Positions 35,001 to 45,700 of a stretch of 64,000 bases of DNA are shown here, in pieces. Under the pieces are notes generated by a model. That model had not been told where the DNA came from. It searched no databases and saw only the letters and a program-made list of their open reading frames with translations. The stretch's first letter is position 1. Each line of letters opens with the position of its first letter. A program made the position numbers and the translations under genes. The DNA is taken from the NCBI GenBank assembly GCA_963691815.1, contig OY829647.1, positions 14,567,360 through 14,631,359 on the forward strand, given 5' to 3'. Source of the DNA: Echiichthys vipera. Taxonomy: Eukaryota; Chordata; Actinopteri; Perciformes; Trachinidae.

Positions 35001-35625
35001 AGTAAAGTCAGAGATCCCTGCCTCTCAAGTGAACCTATAGCAGTGGTCCCCCAACCTTTTAACCCTATGACCCCTTACAGAAAAGCTCCATTTGTTTTTA
35101 TGACCAGATCAAAAAAAAAGTGATCATTCTTTCTCAGATTACTGCATTTGAGTACTTAAATTCATTCAGTAGTTTTAAATAATTCAGTAGTTTAAAAGAA
35201 AAAAAGAGCAAAGATTAGAGCAAAGTGTGAAAACATTGTGTAGCAGAAACAGGTTTTTGTACCCTTCAATCTTGTGAGCCCTTATTACCGAGCCCAAATA
35301 TTTCAAGCCATCTGTAAAGCTCTTCTCCTTTAGTAAATATTCATTTGCCCAGTTGTGTGTACAGTAGTAGGAGAGTAAATGTAGACTACTCTGAATACAT
35401 GTGCTTGCCTGGGTCCAGACCGTTGAATCTGCCCACTCCGAGTTGACGGAGTGCAACTGGTTGACTATTACGTTTGATATCATACACTACATGTGTCTCT
35501 TTCGGTCTTGAATTCCCATGTGTATGTGTGCGTAATAAACAGCACTTGTGTCGCCTGCCCTGTATGAGTGTTGTTAATGTTTAACAGTACTGCAGATGTT
35601 GTGCTTCGTCATACTCTCACTTCCC
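32091..35625 (-). other. Probable long 3' untranslated region of the PRR36-like gene
   Basis: About 3.5 kb with no coding exon on either strand. Minus-strand AATAAA signals (TTTATT on plus) occur at 34129-34134 and 31996-32001. The first gives a 1.5 kb 3' UTR. The second would make the two convergent messages overlap by roughly 100 bases. A CAGTGGTCCCCCAACC word at 35041 looks like one end of a hAT-type repeat; its other end was not found. Confidence 0.45.
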
Positions 35626-36728
35626 TCAGTGATGGGTCTCCAGCTCCACCACTGTCCACTCTCCCTGCGGGGAGCTCCCTGTTGCCTCTGGGGAGAAACT
35701 ACTAACGGAGGTGACAGTGGCCGATGGAGGGGTGAGTGGAGGCAGCAGGCTGGGCCACAGGCTGCTCTCCAGGGGGCTCAGTGTGCCTCCTGCGCCCCCT
35801 GGCAGCAACAGCAGGGAGGAGCAGCCATCTCTGTTCAGCAGCAGGGTCTGATTGATCAGCTGCTGGACTATGTCCACTTTCTTCCCCCAGTCCAGGTCAA
35901 GGGGTGGAGGTCGATCTGGAGAGTCAGGAGGGCAAGGGGAGGAGCTGTCTCCATCCTGGGAGGGGTTGCTGGATGTCTGAGGGGAGTCTGGGCGAGGAGG
36001 AGGGCTCTCTGTAGACGGGGAAGAGTCTCGATGTTGGTCTTTATCTGAGGTCACCCTTTCACACTCAACCATCTCTTTATTGGAAATCTCTTGTTTGGGC
36101 TCTTTCTTCTCCTTAGTGGAGTTGAGCTCCTTTATTCCTTCTTCAACTTCAGACTCCTCTTCATCACTATTCTCCAGGGCTTCATAGATGGTGCAGAGGC
36201 CAGAGGAAGGGGACAGCAGCACTGTCTGACCTTTATTGGACTGTTGCAGCTCTTGCTGCCATTGCATGATTTGCTGTCTTTCCTTCAGTTCCTGTTGTTG
36301 CTGCTGCAGCTGCAGTTCAAGGTCCCTCCTCTGCTTAAGCTCCTCTTCCTTCTTTGTCACCTCTGCCTGCTCCCTCATCTTCTTTTCCAGCTCCTCTTTA
36401 TTCCTTTTTATTTCCTCTTCAGCTTCATCTTTCTTCTTCCTCTGTTCCTCTTCCTCCCTTCTTTTCCTCTCCTGCTCCGCCTCCTCCAGCGGTCTGCTCT
36501 GCTGCTCCCTGCGCTGCTGCATCTCCAGCAGCTGTCTCTGGTGTTGCTCCAGCCTGCGGAGCTGTGGGCTCAGCGCCTGCTGGCCGAGATTCCTGGGTGG
36601 AAGGTCAGCACAGGTCAGCTTTGGCGGGTTGACGGCAGCGGCGGCGGCGTGTGGTTTGACAATGTCGCAGTAGGTTCTGGGGTATGTCGAGTGATCGCGC
36701 CGGTGAGGGTGCGGTAGTGAAGTGAAGC
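35626..36728 (-). CDS. PRR36-like last exon (coiled coil and C-terminus)
   Basis: The acceptor CTCTCACACACAG (minus strand) ends at 36729. With the single base carried over, the exon starts GFTSLPHPHRRDHSTYPRTY. Then comes CDIVKP, a Gln/Glu/Arg coiled coil, an acidic segment, a Pro/Ser linker and a conserved-looking end (LDWGKKVDIVQQLINQTLLL, then TLSPLESSLWPSLLPPLTPP), stopping at TGA. The minus frame upstream of 36728 is intron. The leucine-rich plus-strand frame across 36091-36717 is the antisense shadow of the coiled coil. Confidence 0.8.
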
Positions 36729-39700
36729 CTGTGTGTGAGAGGAAGCGGGAAGGAAGATTACAGTAGCTTGATGTGATAAAACAGGTCACAGGCAGCAGGA
36801 CAGTGACAGCAGTGCAGTGTGAGTACAAGCAGAAGAGTGTGGAGGGAGGGGGGTGGCCTTCAGAGGCTCATACTTGCTGCAGGAATAGTGGAAGCATTGT
36901 GAAGCCAAACCCAAAGGCTGAGTAGCAATTATTTGTGGTTCTGTTCTTTGAACAAGTGACAGTGTAGGACATTGTTTGAAACTGTGCAGCAGTGACAGAT
37001 ACAGCCTATTAAGTGTCCTAGTGTGAGGTGACTGGGGGTGGAGGCTGGGGCAAGGGTAAAACATTTGTGCAGAGAGCAAATGTGCTTAATTTTTTTTTTT
37101 TTTTTTTAAAGATATGATCGTATTTTAAAAAAATGAAACCCAGAAAAGATTTTGTGTGCAAAACAAAAACAGCCAACTTCCTGTATATGCAATCACTATT
37201 AACTATGGTGAGATATACACAACCACAAAAAAGCTTATTGCGAGCTTACACTGTCGTCACCCGTGAATGGAGTTAATAGTTAGTCAACCAGTGATACATG
37301 CAAAAGCTCTCCATGCATTTAAAGACATCCAGCATCACAAGATAAACTGAAATAGCTTGGCTTTAGAAGGAATAAAGTTAAGGTTAGACATTATTCCAAT
37401 GTACGTGCATCAAGTCCTAGAGCCAAGCTACTCAGCTGACCCTGAACAAACCAATCCAAAGTAATGTAATGAAAGTCAAATCTTTGTGCAACAGTGACAT
37501 GCATAAGCATAAGTTAACATTGATACAGTGCTGTAGAACAATGCAGCAAGAACGCTGAAAAAACAAACAAAAGAAAAGTAGTTGAAAAGAGCTAAAAACA
37601 GCAACACACCCATGGTGAACCGGAGGGAAATTAAAGTAGCAGCAGAATGAGCAGGATTGCACTCTTGAGGCTGGAGAGCTTGTCAAACTTCTTTTGCTGC
37701 TTGAGATGCTGAAGTTGATCCATGGATGAGAAGGTCTGGCGGTTTGGAAGATCAACTTACGGCAGATTCAATCCAATGATGTGGCTTGTCAGTTTTAAGT
37801 CTTTAAAAAAAAAAAGTTAGGGCATGGGTTCCACTGTCCAGTTTTCAACGGAAAGGCGAGTGTATGGCAAGGGTAGAGCGGCGAGAAGAGGTAGGCTTCA
37901 TGGTTGTCTGAGTGGAAGTGTCTATTATATAACGATATGTACAGAGCCACTAGAAAAAAACTGGAAGTTTGTAAGACCTTGAAATGAATGAGTGGTGTTG
38001 GATGACTTGTCTCGCACAACAGACCACTCCCAAGCGCTCATATCAATAAAACTGTACGGTGAGAGAATACATCATGGTAAAAAATCTAATCTTTATTTAA
38101 AGTTTTAAAGGTTCATTACTCCAAAAAGATGGATAAACACAAGAAAAAGCTGGGGTACAATTTAAAGTGCAAGGAGAGTTGAGGAGTGATAGGGGGGGAA
38201 GGAAGATTGCCTGTATCGTAAGGTAGGAGGGCAAAATCAAACAGGAATATAAACTCAAACTTCATTGTCAGTTATCAGCTTTGTTCAGTATAAAAGTATT
38301 AGGATAAATACACATGAAACATGATACATAGTTCATTCCACATTTCTTTTGTTATGCTTAAATGTTCCCTCTTTAAGAGCTGTAAACAGACAAGTCAAAA
38401 CCATGCCAGTTTAGGGCAACCACATAATTCTGTGTTAAATAAAACAGAAACCAAACCCAGGCACGCTCACACATTAGGAGTAAATAGTAGTAGCTATTGC
38501 ACATACAGGAATTTAAGCCGTATACTCATCATGGAAATTATATATCAGAGGCAAGTGCCACTGCTGTCCTCTTTTTTTAAAATCTTTTTTCCCTTGTTTT
38601 GCTCTCTGTTTTTTGACTTTGATTATGTCCACCCCCAGAGATTTCAGGACAAACACTGACGACAAGAGCTACAACAGTGAGATATTTTGGGGAGGCTGGA
38701 GTTGGGCCAGAGACAGTTGAGGGACATTACTTGGGCTGTTGGGGAGACGGTTAACTATACATTACCTGCAAAAGAGTTATCAGTCTTTTCACAGATAGCA
38801 GAATAGTAGGGAGGCTGGACTTCATCTGGGTTTTCTTCTGGTTGCTGGAAAATGCTCAGAGTCGACTCAGCATCCAGGGCTTCTTCTGGCCCCGGCCCTA
38901 CCTCCTCGACATGCTCAGCAGACTCAGTTTCCTGCTTCCCACATTCGATGTACTGCTGCTCTGCGAGGCACGGCTGGATGTGCGGCTGGGGGATCAGAAA
39001 GGGCTCCTTGGCCTCCTCGGGCAGCTCCTCCAGGGAGAAGATGCCAGGGCTCTTGATGCAGCTCTCTCCTGTGGACTGGGCGTTGGAGTTTGAGGCTGTG
39101 GTCATAGTGTCAAAGCCGTAAGATGCCAACGATGTAGCTGAAGGTGGGGTGGTGTCTTCGCCTGCACCGCCCTCCGCCGCATCCGTGTCAGCCTCCTCTC
39201 CCTCTTCCACTGTGGACAGGAAGCCCTGGGCTGAAGGCTGACTGTCAAAGGTTATGCTGCTGACTACTTGACTTTCCAACGAATCGTCCAGCTGAGCCTC
39301 TCCCTCTGTGTCGCTGGCCTCATCTTCTGTCACTGAGGTGGAGGAAGGGTTGGATGTGGGGGCAGTTGCAGGACCTCCCAGGACTTCATCAGCAGGAAGG
39401 GTCTCAGCCTCAGCTTCCTCCTCTCCTTCCTGGTCCTGTGGAGAAAGCTCTTGGTCTTGCACATCTTGAGGCTGGAGCTTCCCGTCTCGACTGTAGTCGC
39501 AGAGTTCCTCGGGTGTGCTGGTCTCACTGCTCAGGGTGCTTGACAGAGACATTCCTGGGGCAGAGAGAAGAGCTGGGGCAAGGGTCTGCATTGGGGCCGG
39601 GCTGGACTGATCCGTGTACTTTTGGACCTCTAGATTTTGTTGCTCATCTTTGGCAGAGGAATGATGGAGAACTTCTTGGTTTTCAGGAACAAAAGGAGCA

Positions 39701-42700
39701 GAGCCTAGTTCTAGCCATGCTTTGGCTGGGGTCTGAGTTTGGGTCTCAGAGTCTGCTTCTGCTAAAGGGCTTGCTGCAGCCCCTCCTGCCACATGTGCAG
39801 GCTGGGAGACATGCTCGAGGACCTGCTGTGGCTGAAGAGGTTCTCCCCAGGGATCAGAAAAGGGGTTTGGTTGGTCCCACTGAGCAGCTGGGGCAGAGGG
39901 AAGCAGAGGCGGAGGTGGTGGCTCAACCACTCTGTTTAAGTTGTCCAGCCTTTCATCCTCAGCAAAGTCATCCTCATCTGCATTTCCATAGCTTTCCAGC
40001 CCACTCTCTGTCACTCCCTCACTAGCCATCTCCACATCTTCATCCTCATCCTCCTCCTCTTCATCATCATCCTCCTCCTCCTCATCATCATCCACATCGT
40101 TGTCATGCCTGGGTCTCTGCGGTTCATCAGCTCGCTCTGAGCCCACATCCATGTCGCACACCCGATCGTCGTCATCTTCCTCTTCCTCGTCCTCATCAAA
40201 GTCATTAACTGGTATGTCAGGAACCTTCTCAAAGTCAGGTGAACCTGCTGAGGCTCCTTCCATGTCAATGGCTCCTTTAAGACTGCCGTCTCCCAGATCA
40301 TCCATGCTCTCTGTGCCCTCCAGGACACCAGGGGCACTCAGTTCGGACGCACCCTGCTGGCTGCCGCTTACCTCCTCAGAGTCCAGCTCAGAAAGCAAGG
40401 CGCCACCGGCTCTCCAAGCAGACCCTCCTACCGGTCCAGCCGACCCAGGACGAGATTCCTCTGTGGGCTGTGTGGTCCCACTCATTTCAGACACAGAAAC
40501 CAGCTGGCTGCCCTCCCTCTCCTCTTCATCATCCTCCTCATTTAGATTGATGGGAGGAACTAACAGAGAGATGGAATTTGCTGCTGCTGGGAGGGCTTTA
40601 GATGTGGAGGGTGTTTGGTCAGTAAACAGATTAACAGGGTCCACAGATAGATCTGGAGGACAGGCCACTGGTGGAAATGTAGGCTCAGCGGGGGCAGGGG
40701 TCTGCTCCTGCATTGTCAGTAAGAGAGCACTGCTCTCTAGCTGCTCCTGCGGTGGCAGGGTTTGTGGTAAGGCTGTCCTGACAGGGCTTTGTGGAGGAGA
40801 GGGATCCCCTGCATGTCTTTGAGCAATCTCTTGAGGTACCACCTCTGGTGTGGTTTCCTGGGCCAAGACTGGGGGGGCATCGTCCTCTAATGCAGAGGCA
40901 GCAAGTGATGATACTTGTGGGAAGGACTGTGTAGTCTCCGCTTGCGTTTCTGCTAGCACAGTCACTGCTGTGGCAGCTGCTACTGCACCAGCTGCACTCA
41001 GTGCTTCTACAGCAGGTGTGGTATTTGAAACACCCGTCTTCTTGGCGGCAGTGAAAGGTGTGACAGCCTGAGTGGGTTTGGTTCCACGTTTTGTCTGAGG
41101 GGTGCTGCTGCTTGCAGGTTTGATGGCTGGAGAGGCAGGTGGCGTTCGACCAAGGGGCTGTTTGTTGTGAGCAAGGGACCGAATGGCAGCTACAGGTTTC
41201 TTTGAGGGAGTAGATTTTGTAGGTTGTGGAGTTTTGGACTGAGACACCTTGGGGTCTGTTGCCTTTGCTGTTGTGGACCATTTGGAGGCAGAGTTGGGCT
41301 TCATGGTGGCTGTTGGTTTAGAGGGTTCAGGTTTTTTGGTCGCAGCAGATGTTGTAGGTTTCTTTGCCACTGCAGCAGAAGGTGGTCGACTGACATCTGG
41401 TACAAAGAGAAAACCAACAAATGTCAGTTCACTCAATGTGCTTCAACTTCTTGCTACTTTACCGTTGACACTATAGGCTGGCAACTTGAAAGTGTCGAAC
41501 CAAATCCATCAGATATGTTTATGCAATCTAAATGCAGATGGCACTTGGATTCAGAAGAGTGATTCTAAGTTGGAACAAGGAGAAACTTCTTACCTTTCTT
41601 AGCAGCAACAGTTTTGGGAGGCTGTGCCGCTGTGGTCCTGCCAGTAGAGGGTGCTGTAGTAACTCTAGATGCAGCAGTTTTGGCAGTTGCAGCTGTGGTG
41701 GGCTTGACTGTAGCTGTGGTGGTGGGCCTGTGTGTGGTCGATGCAGGTCGAGAAGTTGTGTTGGGCCTGGATGTGGTGGATGCGGGTCGAGATGTTGAGG
41801 GACCTGTAGCAGGCCTGGAGGAAAAGAAACAAAGACATGTTCAGGTGAGACAAAAACAAATTAAACAAAAACAAGTTATAGCAACCTAATTGTGTGGTGC
41901 ATTCACTTTTGTTGGCAACGATCCAAACATGAGATCTGATGCTCTGCATTTACAAGCATGAATAAATGACCTGCCCTAAAGTAAACCACAAAAGCAATTT
42001 CAATAATGGGAGCCCATTAACACAACACCATCCATCTACTGCCACACTGTAATCCCTTGTTCATTCTCCAATCACTTCAAAGAGGCGAGGACAAGGTGTA
42101 ATGAGAAGGGAAATAATGAGAACCATGAAAGGGAAATTGAAAGCTTGAATTGGGGAAGAATAGAGGAGAGGAGAACTGAGGGGAATGGAAATCTTGAATT
42201 GGGGAAGAATTGAGGAGAGGAGAACTGAGGCAACAAACCGTGACAGGAGCAGAGAGGGAAAGAGTTGTTGGAGCTGAGGGTACTGAGATTAAAAATGAAT
42301 GATCAGCAGAATGCAAAGACAAAAGAACAACAAGAAAAAAAATGAAGGTGGACAAACAGAAGAGGAAGGAAATCAAGGACATTGAAAGAATGTTTAAAAA
42401 GACGAGGAGAGGGGAAAATAATAGCTAATAGCTAAGAACACATGCAGCAGGAGGGAAAATAAAGAATCGGTCCCATTTTAAGTTCCAGGCCGACTACTGG
42501 AGTTCAGACTGCACTAATTTACTCAATCACTACAACAAGCTAAAACTCCTTTCCTCGCCTTCTCTCTTCTTCCATTAGGCTCCTCTCCTAGAGAAGCGAA
42601 GTGATGCAATGTGCGCTCTGTCATCAGCACGGATGCACTGTAGACTACAGCCTTCAACACATACAGTAAAATGTTTTCACTTTTCTTCACTTGAAATGTG

Positions 42701-45700
42701 ACCTCATCTACATGTTAAAAAAAAAACAAAAAAATAGGGACTCAATCCTGCACCTTTACCCTCCCTGACTGAATCAGATGGCACTACCTGAACCCAACTA
42801 TGTATTTTTGTTTTATTTCATAAATTACTGACTGGTCTCCGGGCTAACATAAGCATTGGCTACATTCTTTCCCTCTGGGCATTGCCAATTCAAATCTGTT
42901 TTTTTAATAATACAAATGATGCGCAAGGGCTCAGTTGATTGGCAGAGAGTCAGAGAGAGAAAGAAAGTTATTAGAAAACGACATCTGAAAATATCCAAAC
43001 CTGAACCTCATCCAAGCCCTTAGCATTACGCAACAACATGACATGAACCCAAAACTTGATACTTTCAAGTGGCCCGTTAGATTTGGGTCTGAAGGAAGAA
43101 CTGCAATGTTTGGTCGAGCCCCGATCTGATGCTAGCAGTAGGGGTCGAGCTGGTTAGTCTAATACCTTTTTTTTTTTTTACATACGAGTGTGTCAAGTTT
43201 GATTTCAAAACGTGCCGGAAAACCCAGTATAAAGCAGCCCGGAGGCCAATAAAATGGTTACTTCTTTTTTCACATCTTTACTCAGTCTCTTTTTCAAACT
43301 TGGTGCAGAGTGATTTGGAGTGATGTCAGATCGTTGCTTGTGCCGAGACCAGACGAAATTTGTGGTTGAGACGTAGCAGACATTACCGACGAAGGCAACA
43401 TGCGTCGTAGCATCGTGCTGAAAAAGGAGGTGAGAATAAGCGTGTCCCCTGGGCGTTATTTTTCCATCAGTGTCGATAAATACCCACAACTCCTGCAGAA
43501 TTATTTGTCCCCAGGACTGCACTGGAAGAACAGTGCAATTCAGCAGATTTCCCCCAAAATTTGACCCTATGACACATCAAATAAAATGTGGTATAGAAGG
43601 CAATGGAGGCAGCCAAACTTTTCAACTAATAGACCATTTCTTGTAGTTTTAAGCAATGTAGCACATATAATATATTTGTAGGGATCTTTATGTTACAGAG
43701 GCTAGACTTCTTTGTGATATTATTCAATTAAGTTTTTCAGAGCCGTGCTGAGGGCCACATCAAAGCCTTTTCTCCAAACAGATCAACTGAAGCAAGCAAT
43801 TATGAAGTATTTCCATGCGCCGACACCCCCTTATTGGGTTCAATTTGATTAGTGAAAGTGATTTGTCAGAGACATCTGTGCAGTGCAGTGATATGAGCAG
43901 CAGTAACCTACATAATAATCTGAATGTTGCTTATGCTGTGCTATACTGGGCTCTGTGAAATTGGCACACAAAAGATTTATCTTTCGAGGCTCCAAGAATT
44001 TGACGTAGTCTGCGCTGCAAAGCACTGCTGCATTGGCTAACCTACAAACAAAGTCAGGCGGGCAAATGAGCGAGCCAGCCGCAGGCAGTACTAGCTAAAA
44101 GTTGGTGTGCAAAAAAATGCAAAACTTCAGCACTGAACAGAATCAGATTTATTAGAAACAGCTGCCATACAAATGAACTTTCACAGAAACCAAGAGCTCC
44201 ACAATCGAATGCATTTGCCTTAAGGAACTGTGTGACCCCACCACCAATTACAACAATCTCCATTACATCCTCCTTTGGACTGACAGAGACGCACTGATTT
44301 TGATGGCTTCCAGCAGAGTAGCATGCCTGCACACAGATGCCGCTCCCACATTACAATAACCATTACAATGACCATTTGTTTCCACAAGATCAGACAACCA
44401 CTGCGGACTGCAGACTCATAGGGATATTGTAATTGGCTGCTATCAGACAGAAGACTTGGACTGCATTTTACTGTAATGTGAAGTCGTGTCGGACACTGAG
44501 ATGCTATCTACCCAGAGTGAATGTTTGATAATGATGAAAAATAAACAAGGAGTTACATACAGTTAGACAGAAGAACATTTGAGCAGAAATAACAGAACAG
44601 GGAAAAGGTAGAAAAAGTTGCATTCAATTAAGCTTTTTCAAATCTATTCCCGCATGAAAGCAAAATATGAATTGACAGTACGACTCAATTATGGCAGGAA
44701 CTGAGGCGGATATAACTGAGTGAATGACTTTCTTAAAGTGAGGAGTGAGTGAGACTGAAGGATACACAATATAACCCTTACCCTTCCCTCTTGTTTTATG
44801 AGGAGTTATAACTCATAACAGGTTTGATCCAGAGACATGGCACAGAGCCTGTACTCCACACACACACACTGCCTGTGGGTGGTGGCTGGTAGTTATGTTG
44901 TGGTGTATTAGTATGGATTATATTTCCTGACAACGGTGGGTTGAAATCAATACAAATCACAGTCCAAAGGGAGGATGGGAGACACTACACAGCCATCTAC
45001 AGGATGTTAATGACCAAAGACAAGGTCCTCTTAAGGGCAAAGGTCAGTAAAGGGACAAGTCACTGATACACTTTATGGACCTTCTTTGTTTTATCATATT
45101 CACATATGTTTACGACACATACAAACAACGCGGCCATGGTATTAACATACTGAGCAGCTGCAACATCTGTTTGGCCAAAAATCAAAGTGTAAACATGAGC
45201 CAGGGGGATTTGCTGACTACATCCATTTACCATGACTATCTCTTGTTCCTTCTAAAAAAAACACAGCTTGGAGGCTCCCTTGCCATACCCGGTGCTGTAG
45301 GTGAAATTATTGTTTTAAATCAAGTCAAAGAAAAGGGACAGGGCAAGCGAAGGAGGTCCACTTTGACTGCATTTTATTTGTAGTAGGAGCTTAATGCAAC
45401 ACAGATAAAGTACACATTTGTCTGTCCTCGCCTTTTCCCCCCTCATCACTTCAAGGGCCCCCTCTAAGACAACAAATGGAAACAGAGCACCCTAACAATT
45501 CCTTGTTTGGCTTGTAGGCTGTCCAAAACCAGCTGCTTTACTCTTTTCTGAGAGGAGCACACATTCCTAAGGATTGTGTGGGCCTAGAGCTTTCTCCTTG
45601 ACAATACAGAGTGGAGGCCTGAATCAGCTCAGTGGAAAGTTGAGATGAAGTGTTGCAGCCAAGCAACAGCACTGCAGACAGTGTCGACTCTTATGAGGCC

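Noticed and set aside
36091..36717. 208-codon leucine/phenylalanine-rich plus frame resembling a membrane protein
   Set aside because: It is the exact antisense of the Glu/Lys/Gln coiled coil of the PRR36-like last exon (CTC/TTC codons opposite GAG/GAA). It has no promoter or splice context.
39354..40822. Plus-strand frames of 223 and 240 codons
   Set aside because: Antisense shadows of the acidic and Ser/Pro-rich coding exon; the serine runs are the complement of Asp/Glu codon repeats.
40685..41281. 198-codon minus frame rich in Cys/Ser/His
   Set aside because: Overlaps the large PRR36-like exon in a different frame. The main frame has matched splice phases at both ends; this one does not.
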